Shown: piece after piece, positions 18,529 to 30,826 of the stretch
How the letters are laid out: the number at the start of each line of letters is the position of its first letter
Position numbering within the stretch: the first letter of the stretch is position 1
Source: Polyrhizophydium stewartii
Taxonomy: Eukaryota > Chytridiomycota > Chytridiomycetes > Rhizophydiales
Assembly: GCA_027604665.1 (NCBI GenBank)
Contig: JADGIZ010000069.1
Span: 1-31,172 of the forward strand
Length of the DNA stretch: 31,172 bases
Direction: 5' to 3'
Position numbers and translations under genes: made by a program
The notes under the pieces: model-generated
The model's input: the letters and a program-made list of their open reading frames with translations, nothing else
Told to the model about the DNA's origin: nothing
Database searches by the model: none

Positions 18529-20998
18529 TCACGACCGGAAGCAGCGGTCCGCGACAAGCACCACGTCCTTCATCTCCTTGACGTCGTGCACGCGCACGAC
18601 GGTGGCGCCTCCGGCCACAGACGCCGAGCATGCGGCGGCCGTCCCCCACCCGCGCTTCTTGGGATCGTCCTCGTGGATGGTCTTGCCGATGAACCCCTTG
18701 CGCGACGGGCCAACGAGCGTTGGGAAGCCGTCGAGTACGGACCCGCGCTTGACAATCTCGGGCAGCTTGCGCAAGATCTCGTAGTTCTGCTCGAGGGTCT
18801 TTGCGAAGCCGATGCCCGGGTCGACGAGGACGTTCCAGCGGAAGATGCCGGCAGCGAGAGCGTGCGTGACGAGGCTTGCCATGCTGGAGCGAATGCCACG
18901 AATCACGTCTCCGCCGTAGTCGGTTAGCTCCATCATGGTGTGCGAGTCGCCGCGCATGTGCATCAGGCACACGGGCTTTCGCGTCCGGGCCATCACCGCG
19001 AGCATGGCAGGGTCGCGCGTGCCGCCCGAGATGTCGTTGATGAGATCGGCGCCGGCATCGACTGCGGCTTGAGCGACTGCGGCGCGGTATGTGTCGATCG
19101 AGATGGGGATATCAGGGAAGCGCTTGCGGATGGCTTGGATGACTGGCACAACGCGGTCCGTCTCCTCCCGTTCGCTGACCTCGACGGCGTGTGGCCGGGT
19201 CGACTGGCCGCCAACGTCAATGATGTCGACGCCCTCGGCGATCATCTCGGCGGCGCGGGCGACGGCGGCATCGGCGGTCGAGAAGCTGCCGCCGTCGCTG
19301 AAGCTGTCGGGGGTTGCGTTGAGGATGCCCATGATGAAGGTACGGTCCGTCACGCGCCAGACGCCGCTCCGCACGGGCATGACCTTCCAGATCGGGTCGA
19401 GGGACTCGCGGTGCTTGAGAAGGGCAAGCTGCTGGCGGCAGGTGCGGAACTGGCCGACGTGCTCCATGTCGGGCGCGATGCTGCAGATGCGGAGAGGCGC
19501 GTCAGCGGATGCCGGTGCACGCGAGCGCTCGGGTGCAAGGCTCACTCGCAGAGCGGCCGCAGCACAAACTCGCGCTCGGCGATGCGTGGGTGCGGGATCA
19601 CGAGAGTCTCGGTGTTGAGCTCCAGATGGTTGTAGAACAGAATGTCGAGGTCGATTGGCCGCGGGCCGTAGCGCACGCCGTTGTTGAGCTCGCGGCCGAG
19701 GTCGGCCTCGATGGTTTTGAGCAGCGCGAGCAGGTCGTGCGGGGCGAGCGCCGTCCGAACCTGCGGGCGGAATGCTTTGTCAGCACTCGAGGCGCCAAGA
19801 AGAGTCGGCGGCAGCACCTGCAGACCTTGAGGCAGGCGTTGAGGAAGAGCGGCTGGTCCGTGACGTACATGGGCGAGGTCTCGTACAGGAACGACGTGTC
19901 CGCAATCGTCACGCCGGCGGCCGTGAGGCGGGCGATTGCCTGCTCGATGTTGGCGACCCTGTTGCCGAGGTTGGAGCCGACGGCGAGGAAAACGGTCGCT
20001 GGCGACGCGGCGGCGACGGTGCGCTCGAGCGGATCGGCAGCGATTCCGCCCGCAGGCGCCGCAGCCGGCGTGGCCGAGACGGCGGATTCGGGCTCGCCGA
20101 CGCCGGGCGATGCCGCACGCGAGCCTGCGCCCATGTCGGCAAGCAGCGACTCCCGGGTGCGTGTGATCTCGACGCCCGCAGACGCCGCGAAGACGAGGGC
20201 GCTCGGCTTCTCGACACGCACGGTGACCTTTGGCACGAAGCACGTCTGGATCAGCAGCGCGGCGATGCGCATGACGAGGGCCTCGACGGTCTTGAAGGAC
20301 GAGTCCTCGACCAGCCGCGAGACCATGCGCGTGATGGTGCGGTAGTTGTGCATCTTGGGGACGTGGTCCGCGACCAGCATGCTGTTCTCGAGCTGGACGT
20401 GCAGGCGCAAGTTGACGAGGACCTTTTGGCGCTCCTCGCGCTCCCAGGCGTTGACTCCGATGATGCAGTTAAGCGCGAGGTCGTTGATGGAGATGACGTC
20501 CTCGCGCGGCGGCTGAGGCTCCGCGGCGGCCGCCGCTGCGGCCGCCATGGATGTCGCCGAGAGCGCAGGCCTCGCCGCGAGGGCCGCAGCCGCCGAGGCC
20601 GCGTCCGCCGCGACCGGCGTCACGAGCCTCGACAGCGACGGGACGTCGGCCCGCGACCGGGTGATCTCCACCCCCGCGCTGGCGGCGTGCAGCAGCGCGC
20701 GCGGCTTGCGCACGGCAACCGAGACCTGCTCGAGCGGGTACGTTGTCAGGCACGTCAGGGCAATGCCCGCGGCCAGGGCCTCGAGCGACTTGAACGCCGT
20801 GCTCTCCGAGTACTCCTGGGCCGTCTTGGAGATGGCCGAGTATGAGATGGACTCGGACAGCAGGTCGTGCATGCCGCTTGGGCCCACGTCCGTGAATGCC
20901 ACGAGGTCGATGATGAGCGGCTGGCGCTTCGAGCGCTCCCACGAGTCGACGCCAATGATGTTGCGCACGGCGAGCTCCTTGACGATCAGCTTGTCCAT
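18529..20998 (-). CDS. FOL1: Trifunctional folate synthesis protein FOL1 (DHNA aldolase x2, HPPK, DHPS), 3 exons
   Basis: It covers three consecutive steps of dihydrofolate synthesis: dihydroneopterin aldolase, hydroxymethyl-dihydropterin pyrophosphokinase and dihydropteroate synthase. Exons are 20998-19826, 19760-19546 and 19480-18529, giving 779 residues; introns are 65 bp each. Two FolB-like domains lie at about 1-120 (IIGVDSWER, VAVRKPRALL) and 155-290 (IIGVNAWER, VRVEKPSALV). HPPK follows at about 336-463 (FLAVGSNLGNR, GPRPIDLDILFY, HPRIAEREFVLRPL), then DHPS at about 505-779 (GILNATPDSFSDGG, GGQSTRP, SIDTY, DPGIGFAKT, GPSRKGFIG). The second junction restores LRPLCDIAPDMEHVG, usual for the HPPK-DHPS boundary. 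Domain order, including the FasA/FasB-like duplication, is that of fungal FOL1. An Ala-rich linker separates the two aldolase domains. ATG 20998 is the obvious start. Confidence 0.97.
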
Positions 20999-21230
20999 TG
21001 GCGCTCAACGAAGCAAACTTTGGCCGGACGCATTCAGCGCGGTCTGTCCGCGAGTGATGCGCAGCGCGTCTCGCCGGGGCCAGCCATCCGCCGGACAGGC
21101 GCTGCATCGGAGCGCAGGTGCAGTCGCCCAAGGGTGATGGAGCTCTGTATTGACGGATGAGACACTGATGCGGTGGGAAGCGGCGCGGCGCCATGCCGGC
21201 TGCGATGACGTCCTCAGACACCCGAACCCA
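20999..21230. promoter_or_regulatory. Region between FOL1 start and golgin stop
   Basis: These 232 bases lie between two genes transcribed leftwards. They must serve as the golgin 3' UTR and the FOL1 promoter. No AATAAA or TATA box is visible on the minus strand. Confidence 0.4.
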
Positions 21231-23650
21231 TCACAGCGTAATCAGCGGCCAGTTCTGGCACCTGCGGCAACCTGAGCTGATCGAAAACACCTTGTCCTGC
21301 AGAAGGATACCCGTCACTGCGCCGCGAGAGACACCCGCGACGGCGCTGGCGAGCGAGAGCGCGCTGTCGCCGATGCTGGATGCCGCTGCAGGCAGAGCAC
21401 TTGCGGGCTCCGCCGCGAGCAGAGTTGCGGCGTCGGCGCGGCCTGCGACACCTGAAAGACCACCGTTGGAGGAGTCGACAGCGCCAGGGGAAAGGATGCC
21501 CGCGGAGCCTTCTGACTTGAGGCGGCCCACGATCCTGTGCATCTGGCTTATGAGCTGCTTCCTTTCTTGGTGGTAGATCTGAATGAAGTCGGGCAGCGCC
21601 TCAACCTCGGCTGCAAGCAAGTACGCATATGTCAGCATATAGGTGGATAGCAAACTGGTTCAGGTTCCTGAGAGCTCGCACCATTGAGAAGCGTTGTAAG
21701 GCGCCGCTCCTTGTTCAGCTCGTCAATAACTGTGCGCTGCTGTTCCTCGAGCTGCCGCAGCTTGGACTGCAGCTCCTCGACAAGCGAGGCGTGAGTCGCG
21801 TCGCGCGCTGCGGGAGGTGGAGTTGGGTCGGAGATTTTCTCGCCATCAATGCCTGTCGGCGCAGGCACTGGTGCGCCAGTTGTTTCCGAATTCGGTGGTC
21901 CTGCCAAATCTGCCGGTGCGGAGGCGCTCGACTCTGGATCGGTTGCAGTCGATTGCGGCTCGCCTGCAGTTGGAGCCACAGAAGCAGCAGGGGCCGCAGA
22001 TGTAGCGGCCTTGGCATGCGACGAGGCGGCAGTTGAGGACCTCGGAGGAGACAATTCAGACGAAGATTCCGATACTTTGCTGCCAATGGCAGCTGGCTGC
22101 TTGGTCCTGAAGGAGTCGACAACAAACTGGAGCTCCTCCATCTTGCGCGTCGCTCTAAAGGTCGCCGTCAGCGCGGCTGCCGAAATGCGCCAGCAGAAGC
22201 GCACAAATAGCGGCGCACTCACGCAATGGCCTTTTGCCTCTCCGAGTAGAGCATCTCGACAAACTCGAGCTTCTCGTTTGTAATTGTGACGTTGCGCGCA
22301 CGCAGCTCATTGAGCTGATCTATGAGCTGCTTGTTCTCGTCCTGCAGCTGCGCCGTACGCTTGGCTGCAGCACTCAGCTGCTCGGAAAGCCGTGTGTATT
22401 GGCGGGAGTCCTGCTCGTGTTCGGCGTGCATCACCGCGAGCGCGGAAAGGTGGTGCGTCTTCTCTGCCAGCTGTGCTTCCAATTCAGCTCGCTCCTGCGA
22501 TCGGGCGGCGCTTTCTGCGTCGAGGGCGGCCCGTAGCTGCGCATTCTCGGCCTCGATCAAAGTAATTCGTTGCTGAAGCGCCTCGTTGCGGGTTTGTGAA
22601 TCAGCGAGAGCCGCCTCAAGATTTGAGCTCGAGGCACGGGCGTCTGCGGCTGCGCTCTGAAGCTGAGATATTGTTGTCCGCTGCGAGTCGAGCTGAGCGC
22701 TGAGCTGTGCAATCGCCATATCCTTGTCTGCGATCGCAAGCTCAAGAGACTGCGTCTGCTCCGAAGATGCACCTGCCTGGACTAGAGTGAGCTGCTTAAG
22801 CTGTTCCTCGCGCTCGTTGGACCACTGCTCAAGCCTGACAAGGCTCTGCTCGAGGCGACCGATCGTCTCTGTCTTGAGCCGCACGCCGGCGGCGAGGTTC
22901 TGGTTCTCGATCGAAGCGACGCGCTGCTGCTCCAGGAGGTCGCGGATCTGGATCTGGGCTGCGTCGAGCTCGCGCTGCATGCGCTCCATGTCCGAGGTGC
23001 GCGAGCCCTGGCTGCGGAACAGATCGTTGAGCTCGAGCGTCAGGCGCGAGATCTCCAGGTGCATGTCTGCCTTTTCGTCTGAGATGCGCTGGAGAGCCTC
23101 GGCCATGCGGTCGATGGTGGCGCTGAGCTGGTTCTTTTCGCGCAGGAGCTGCTCAAAGGCGGCGGGGCCGTCGGCGGGGCCGGCGAGGGTGCGAGCGAGA
23201 GGGCCACCAGACGAGGCGTGGGAGCTTGCGCCGTTTGCAGAGAGCGGACCAGGCGCGGCCGCCGTGGGCGAGGCGGCAGACGAGCGAGACGGCGGGCGGG
23301 CCGTGGCCTGGGCCGACGGTGGCGAGAGCGGGCGTGCGTGTGGGCTCGCGCCAGCGGCATGGGCATGCGGTGGGGCATGGGCAGGCAGCGTGGTCCTTGG
23401 TGTCGGCGACGCCGGGACGGCTGCGGCGCTCGGGGCGGCGTGATCCAGAGCCGTGTGGGCGAGAACGGGCGAGGGCGAGGGCGAGGTGGCGGGGGCCGGG
23501 GACGCCGCCTGGCCGCCGGTGCGCTTCTTTTGGAACTGCTGCAGCTGCGGGCCGAGGGGTGTCAGCAGGCGCAGGCGCGGGGAGGGAGGCGGCCGCGCGG
23601 ACCTTGCGGCGCGCCGCAGCCAGCTTCTCGCTGCGGTCGTCGCCGTCCAT
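21231..23650 (-). CDS. GOLGA2: GM130-like golgin (coiled-coil Golgi tether), 4 exons
   Basis: Exons are 23650-23603, 23544-22223, 22154-21682 and 21610-21231, giving 740 residues. The 16-codon first exon joins to the second as EKLAAARRK-LQQFQKKR. This resembles the basic N-terminus of animal GM130 (KLAAAKKKLREYQQ), which binds p115. Residues 17-145 are Ala/Pro/Ser-rich. About 145-456 is long heptad-repeat coiled coil, followed by a Ser/Ala linker and a second coiled coil at about 570-612. After it comes LPDFIQIYHQERKQL, which resembles the conserved YIALYQSQR block near the GM130 C-terminus. The protein ends in PLITL, a hydrophobic C-terminus like the GM130 end (KITVI) that binds the GRASP65 PDZ domain. 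The likely role is cis-Golgi tethering. Coiled-coil similarity alone is weak evidence; both termini plus the LYxxQR block make GM130 the best call. Confidence 0.75.
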
Positions 23651-23832
23651 CCGTCGCGCGGAAAGCCCCAGCGGCAGAACACTGCGGGGAGACGCCGCGC
23701 ACGAGCCCCAGCTTCGGGTGCCGCGGCCCCAGCAGCACGGCAGGTGCAGCCTGGATCCAGAGCCATGTGAGTTCATTCATAGTGACTGCATCATGGCATG
23801 GCGTTGATCCGCAATGCGCGGGCGAGGCCGCA
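23651..23832. promoter_or_regulatory. Short region between golgin start and URA2 stop
   Basis: These 182 bases lie between two minus-strand genes and contain the URA2 3' UTR and golgin promoter. No clear poly(A) hexamer or TATA box is visible. Confidence 0.4.
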
Positions 23833-26800
23833 TCACGAGCGGCCCATGACGAGCGCCAGCAGGGCCATGCGCACAAACAGGCCATAGCGCATCTGGCGGA
23901 AGTACGCGGCGCGCTGGTCAAAGTCGACCTCGGGGTCGATCTCGTTGACGCGCGGCAGCGGGTGCATGACGATCATGTGCTGCTTAGCCTTCTGCAGGAC
24001 CTTGTTGGTGATGATGTAGCTGTCGCGCAGGCGGTTGTACTCGTCCACGTCGGCAAAGCGCTCCTTCTGGATGCGCGTAACATACAGCACGTCCGAGGTG
24101 GCAATGACGTCGTCCAGCGACGTCGTCTCAAACTGCGGCACGTCGTGGCGGGCAACCTCCGCCTTGATTTCGTCTGGCATGCGCAGCGACTGCGGCGACA
24201 CATAGTTGATCTTGACGTGATAGTGCGTCAGCAGCTTGACCAGCGAGTGCACGGTGCGGCCGTGCTTGAGGTCGCCAATGAGCGTGATCGTGAGGCCGTT
24301 GACGGTGCCCAGCTCCTCGCGGATCGTGAAGATGTCGAGTAGGGCCTGGGTCGGGTGCTCGCCGATGCCGTCGCCGGCGTTGATGACGGGCACGGGCGAG
24401 TACTTGGCTGCAACCGACACGCTGCCGGGCTCGGGGTGGCGCATGACAATGACGTCACCGTAACTGGCGAGCGTGCGCACTGTGGTCGATAACAAGCGGG
24501 TATCAGTGAGCAAGGTGCGGTCCGCAGAGCCACGCCGCCGCCGGTCACCACTCACCCGTGTCGCTGATGCTCTCGCCTTTGGCGATCGACGACGTGATCT
24601 GGTTGATGGACACGACGTCGCCTCCAAGGCGGGTCATGGCCGTCTCGAACGAGCACGACGTGCGCGTCGACGGCTCCCAGAACGCCGAGCACATGACCTT
24701 GCCGCTCAAGAGGTTGATGCGGCCCTGCTTCTCGACTAAGAGGCGCATCTCCTGCGCAACGCCAAAGAGTGTATGCAGGTCGCTGCGCACAAACTGGCCG
24801 ACCGAGGTGATGTGCTTGCGGTAGAAGGGCGACTTGGACACAGACGCAACGACCGACTTGGGCAGGAAGTCCGAGATATACTTGCTGGCGGCGCTTAGCT
24901 CGGCCTGCGCGGGGGTGGGCTGCTTGCGGTCCTTGCCATCGAGCTCCTCGGCAAGCTCCTTGAAGTTGGACAGAGCCGTGCCGCGCACGAGGCTGTCGAG
25001 CGCCGACGCGTCGTGGCCCTGCACCGACGCACGCGCGGCCGGCGACTCGTCGGCGAGCGAGAACATGCGCGAGCGCGGCGACTTGGCGTCGCCCAGGGCC
25101 GAGATGGCGCCGGCCGAGATCGAGGCAGCGCCGGCGCTCGAGGCGATAGCCGCCGCCGAGGCAGACGCAGGGTGAGCCGAGACGCGGCGCGACGGGGCCT
25201 GCGAGACGGCCTTGGCGCTGGCGATGCGCACGACGCCCGAGATGTCGCGGCCGACGGGGGTCCCGACAAACGAGCCGTCCATGAAGACCGTGTCTCCGCG
25301 CAGGACAACGCGGTGCACGCAGCCCACAAGGGTCTTGCCCGCAAAGGCCGAGGAGCCGCCTGGAACAACCCACTTGCGGTCGAGCTCAACCTCAACGTAC
25401 GTGTCGGGCTGCTCGGGCAGGTCAAAGATGCGCCTCGGGTTGTCGTGCAGGCGAAGCGCAATGTCTTCGAGCGAGAGCTTGCCCTCGTAGACGGCGGTTA
25501 GCAGCAGCGGGAGAGCCTCCTCGAGACCGGCGGCGGGGTCCTTGGCGATCTGGCCTGGAAGAGGGCCGACTGACAGGCAGTCGATGGCAGCAAGGTTGGC
25601 CCAGAAGAAGTCAATGTCCTCGCGACGGGGCAGCGCCGGATGGTCCACTTCGGCCTGCGACACAAAGAGCGCATGGACAGCCACGTCGCAGGTGACGCGC
25701 ACGCCGGCGTCCTTGCTCGAGATGATCAACGCGAGATCATCCTTGCTGGCCACCTGGGTGATGTGCACGGCCCGCTTGTTGAGGTTAGCGAGGAAAAGGA
25801 CGGCCGCGAGGTTGGTCTGGGACGCAGAGACCACGATCAGGCTGCCAGCGGGCCAGGCTGCAAAGTGGGCAGTGATCTCCCACAGCGAGGGCGCCGAGCC
25901 GGCGGCCACAAACAGGCTCGATACGTCCTGCTCGACGGCGCCGAGGGTGGCGGTGTTGGAGCCGGCCGCGGCGAGCGAGAGGGCGTAGTCGGCGAAGCTC
26001 TTGCCAACCAGGTTGCGCTGGGCAATGCCGACAGTGCGCTTGTCCTTGACGAACTCGTCCGAGCCAAACGGCGAGTGGCACGCCAGCGTGAAGCCGCCGG
26101 CAACCGCGGCCTTGGAGACGGCGAGCGCCTGCGCGCTGGCGTTGGCATCAAACGACGCGATCAGGGGCACGGCACTGTGGATGTTGACGAGACCGGGTAG
26201 CACGGCGGTGTTGTGCGATGACTGGAAGTCGTTGGCCGAGATCTCAAACTCGGTGCCGCGCGCGAGGGCCTCGACAAAGAGCTTGGCGCACTTGATGTTG
26301 GTGATGAGCGGGACGGCAAAGTCGACGGCCATGCGGCGGCTGCGGTAGCCGCGGCTCATGTAGCTGGCCGGGCGGCGGAAGCGGTTCTTGGACGGCAGGT
26401 TGATGTAGAGATCAATCAAATTGTTGGCCAGGTGCTGCGTCAGACTGTACTCGAGCTTCTGCTGGGGCACGTTCGTGTCGTCCTCGAGGGCCTCGAGGTA
26501 CTTGACGGGGATGTTGTACTCGCTCATGAAGTCAGCGGTGCCGGCAGTGGCAAACAGGTTGTAGCCCAGCTCGTGTAGCTTGAGCACCGAGGGCAGAAAC
26601 TCTTGCTTCTCCTTGAAAGAGCCAATCGAGATCAGCACGTTCTTCTTGGGCAGGACAAAGCCTGTGGCGATGAGGGCCTTGAGGTAGGCCTCGTACTTGT
26701 CCTTGCCAAAGCAGGCAACCTCGCCGGTCGACGCCATCTCGACGCCGAGAATCGGGTCGGCGCCAGCAAGACGGCTGAACGAGAACTGGGGCACCTTGAC

Positions 26801-29800
26801 GGCGACGTGGTCCGGGCGCTTGTCGACGGCAGGGTATGGCTCAAACTCGACGTCGAGCATGGCCTTGGTGGCCAGCTCGACAAGGTCGACGCCGAGGACC
26901 TTGGAGACGAACGGGAACGAGCGCGAGGCACGGACGTTGCACTCGATGACCTTGATCTCGTTGTTCTTGGCGATGAACTGGATGTTGCACGGGCCTGTGA
27001 CGTTGAGGGCACTGGCGATCTTTTGCGTGGCAATCTCGATCTTGCGCACAGTCTCCGGGTCCAGGTCCTGGGGCGGCAGCACGAGCGTGGCGTCGCCCGA
27101 GTGCACGCCGGCATTCTCGACGTGCTCGGTGATGACGTGCATGACGAGCTTGCCGTCGAGGGCGACGGCGTCCATCTCAATCTCCTTGGCCTCCTCGATG
27201 AACTTGGAGATGACGACAGGGTACTCGCGCGAGACGCGGACGGCCATGTCCAGATAGCTCTTGAGATCGGCCTGCGAGTAGACGACGTTCATGGCGGCAC
27301 CCGAGAGCACGTACGAGGGGCGCACAAGGACGGGGTAGCCGACCTTTTCGCAGAAGCTTGCGGCCTCATCAATGGACGTGAGCTCCTTCCACTCGGGCTG
27401 GTCGACGCCGATCTTGTCGCACATGCGCGAGAACTTGTACCGGTTCTCGGCCGAGTCGATCATCTCGGGCGAGGTGCCGAGGATCTTGACGTTCTCGCGG
27501 TGGAGCGACAGCGCAATGTTATTAGGCGACTGGCCGCCCATGCAAACGACGACGCCGCTCGCGGTCTCGAGGTCGTAGATGTCGAGCACGCGCTCGAGCG
27601 TCAGGGTCTCAAAGTACAGGCGGTCGGCCTCGTCGTAGTCGGTCGACACGGTCTCGGGGTTGTAGTTGACCATGATGGTCTTGTGGCCCAGAGAGCGTAA
27701 GGTGCGAATGCAGCGGACAGCGCACCAATCGAATTCGACGCTCGAGCCGATGCGGTACACGCCCGAGCCGAGGACCATGATGCCCTTGTCGTCAAACGTG
27801 ACATCGTGCTCGGAGGCGTTGTAGGTTGTGTAGAGGTAGTTGGTGTAGCAGGGGAACTCGGCGGCAACCGTGTCAATCTGCTTGACAAATGGCGTGATGC
27901 CGCGCTCCTTGCGGATCTTGCGCACGCCCAGCTCGGTCGTGGAGATGGCCTTGGCGATCTGGCGGTCCGAGAAGCCGATCTGCTTGGCGTAGCGGAGATG
28001 GTCGTCGGGCAGGGTTGCGGGCGTGAACTTGGTCAGATCCTTGTCGAGCTGGACAATCTTTTGGAGCTTGTTGAGGAACCACTTGTCGATGCGCGTGAGC
28101 TCCCACACTCGGTCGACGGTGAAGCCGCGGTGCAGCGCGTTGGCAATAGCGAATAGGCGCTGGTCCGAGGGGTTCTTGAGCTCCTCCTCGATCGACTCGG
28201 CATCGACGTAGTCGTTCTGTGAAGCGCGGAGAGAAGGCGCGCAAGTCAGCTACTTGGCGCATGGTTCTCAAAGGCTCTCAAAGCCGGAGGTTCCTACCTC
28301 AGCAAAGCCAGTGAAGCTGTACTCGACGGCTCGGATCGCCTTCTGGATCGTCTCTTCAAAGTTGCGGCCGACGGCCATGACCTCGCCGACGCTCTTCATG
28401 GCCGAGCTGATCTTGGTGCTGACACGGCTAAACTTTTTCAGATCCCTACTCGGACGCAGATGCAAATTGTCGGCGCAGATAGGCAACGGTCAGCCAAAGA
28501 AGCAACGGGCAGCGAGCAAGCGGGAAGCAGTCGATGCAAGACGCACCAGCGCGGGATCTTGACAACGCAATAGTCAAGGCTGGGCTCGAAGCAAGCGATC
28601 GTCTTTTTCGTGACGTTGTTCTTGACCTCAGTGAGCGGGATGCCGAGGCCAAGCTTTGCGGCGACGAACGCGAGCGGGTAGCCGGTGGCCTTGGACGCGA
28701 GAGCAGAGCTGCGTGAGAGGCGAGCGTTGACCTCGATGATGCAGTACTCCTTGGACTCTGGGTTGAGGGCGTACTGGATGTTGCACTCGCCAACGACGCC
28801 CAGGTGGCGAATGACGTTGACGGCGGTGCGGCGGAGCATCATGTAGTCCTCGTCCGAGAGCGTCTGCGACGGCGCCACGACAATTGAGTCGCCCGTGTGG
28901 ATGCCGAGGGGGTCAAAGTTCTCCATGTTGCAGACGGTGATGCAGTTGTCGTAGGCATCGCGTACGACCTCGTACTCGATCTCCTTCCAGCCCTTCATGG
29001 AGCGCTCGACGAGAACCTGCGGCGACATGGCAAAGGCCTTGGCGCACAGCTCGCGAAGCTGCTGCTCGTTTTCGGCAAAGCCAGAGCCAAGACCGCCGAG
29101 GGCGAACGCCGCGCGGATGATGAGCGGGTAGCCGATCTCGTTGGCGGCCGCGACGGCCTCCTCAGTGGTGGTTGCGGGCGACGACTTTGCGCACTTTTCA
29201 CCAATGGTGGCGAGCGACTGGGCAAACAGCTCGCGGTCCTCGGTGAGCTCGATGGTGTTGATGGGCGTTCCAAGGACCTTGACGCCGAGCTCGGCAAACT
29301 CGTCCTTGAGCTTGACGCCAATGTTGAGGGCCGTCTGGCCGCCGAACGTGCAGAAGATGCCTGAGAGTATACGAGTCAGCACCGCAGGAGGCGGGCGGGC
29401 AGGCAGCAAGGCGGGTGAATGCGGTGCTCACCGTCCGGCTTCTCGTATTTGATGACCTTGCGGACAAAGTCGGGCGTTAGAGGCAGGAAGTAGACCTTGT
29501 CGGCGAGGCCCTTGGAGGTCTGGATCGTGGCGATGTTGGGGTTGATGAGCACGGTATAGATACCTTCCTCCTTGAGAGCCTTGATGGCCTGCGAGCCAGA
29601 GTAGTCGAACTCGCCGGCCTGGCCGATCGAGAGACCGCCCGAGCCGAGCACAAGGACCTTGCGAGGCCTGTGGCGCTCGGGCGCGGGTGGGCGCGGCGTC
29701 TTGACAAGGGGCACAAGCTTGCCGGCCTCCTTGCAGGCCTTGATCGAGGCAATGAACTTGTCAAACAGAAACTCTGTGTCCCAGGGGCCGGGGGTAGACT

Positions 29801-30826
29801 CGGGGTGGAACTGGACCGAGAAGTAGGGCAGCGATTTGTGGATGATGCCTTCGTTGGAGCCGTCGTTGGCATTGACAAAGTACTCCTCCCACTCGGGCGA
29901 AAGCGAGGCGACGTTGACAGCAAAGCCGTGGTTCTGCGAGGTGATGTAGCAGCGGCCCGTGTGCAAGTCGGTGCAGGGGATGTTGTGACCGCGATTGCCA
30001 AAGAGCAGCTTGCTGGTCTTTGCACCCGAAGCAAGGGCCATGAGCTGGTGGCCGAGGCAGATGCCAAAGACGGGCTTGGTCTGGGCCTGCAGCTGCTTGG
30101 CCAGGCGCTCGATGGTAGGCTTGACGACCGTGGGATCGCCGGGGCCGTTGGAGATGAAGAGGCCGTCGTAGTCCGAGTCGGCGATAAAGTCATAGTCCCA
30201 GGGCACGACCTTGACCGAGACGCCGCGCTTGACAAAGCAGCGGATTTGGTTGTTCTTCATGCCAACGTCGACGGCGAGGACGCGCAGGGTCTTGCCGTCG
30301 GGGCCGCAGACTGGGGCCACGCCGGCGGGCGGGTTGTAGACAACCGCCTTCTTGGTGGAGACCTCGGCAACGAGGTTGCGGGTGTTGGGGTCGTCCCAGG
30401 CGACATCGGCAAAGTCGGCGATCCAGGCGGGGGTCGGCAGGGTCGGATGCGGGGCGACAGGCGCGGGGACGGCGGCCACGACCGACTTGGGGTGCAGCAG
30501 CTTGCCGAGGAGCACGCCGTGGGTGCGGATCTTCTTGGTGAGCGCGCGGGTGTCGACGCCGCAGATGGCGGGGACACCGCTTTCCTTGAGCCATGCGGCG
30601 AGCGACGAGGTGGCGAGGTAGTGCGAGAAGTCGGTCGAGTAGAAGCCGACGACGAGAGCAGCAATGTGGATCTGGGTCGACTCGAACTGGCGGTGCAGGT
30701 TGTTGAGAGCGGCGTCCATGTCGTCGCGCGAGGGGACGCCGTAGTTGCCGATCAGCGGGAAGGTCAGGACCAGGATCTGGCCGCGATACGAGGGGTCCGT
30801 GAGGGACTCGGGGTAGCCGACCATGC
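23833..30826 (-). CDS. URA2: URA2/CAD multifunctional protein: GATase-CPSase-inactive DHOase-ATCase, 5' end not seen
   Basis: It carries out the first two steps of pyrimidine synthesis. Exons are 30826-29432, 29360-28547, 28445-28298, 28216-24556 and 24479-23833; from MVGYPE at 30824 they give 2220 residues. Domains: glutaminase (FGICLGHQL, Cys256; VQFHPEST), CPSase halves ([62 protein letters not shown]), allosteric domain ([13 protein letters not shown]), DHOase-like domain (about 1455-1800), Ala/Ser/Pro-rich linker, and ATCase (about 1895-2220; [30 protein letters not shown]). The DHOase-like domain lacks the metal-binding residues, as in fungal Ura2. The exon acceptor at 30827 (CCCTCAG|GC ATG) implies an upstream exon for the conserved first 35 or so residues, which I cannot find in the window. 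UTP feedback is expected from the family. Confidence 0.97.
26160..26215 (-). other. Degenerate DHOase metal site in URA2
   Basis: At the position of the active-site HxH (VHVHLREPG in animal CAD) this protein reads VNIHSAVPL, so the first His is lost. Downstream, the AHAEQ His is replaced (VVSASQ), HICHVA becomes HITQVA, and the catalytic Asp motif DHAPH becomes GPLPG. The domain should be structural only, and an independent dihydroorotase must exist elsewhere. Confidence 0.85.
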
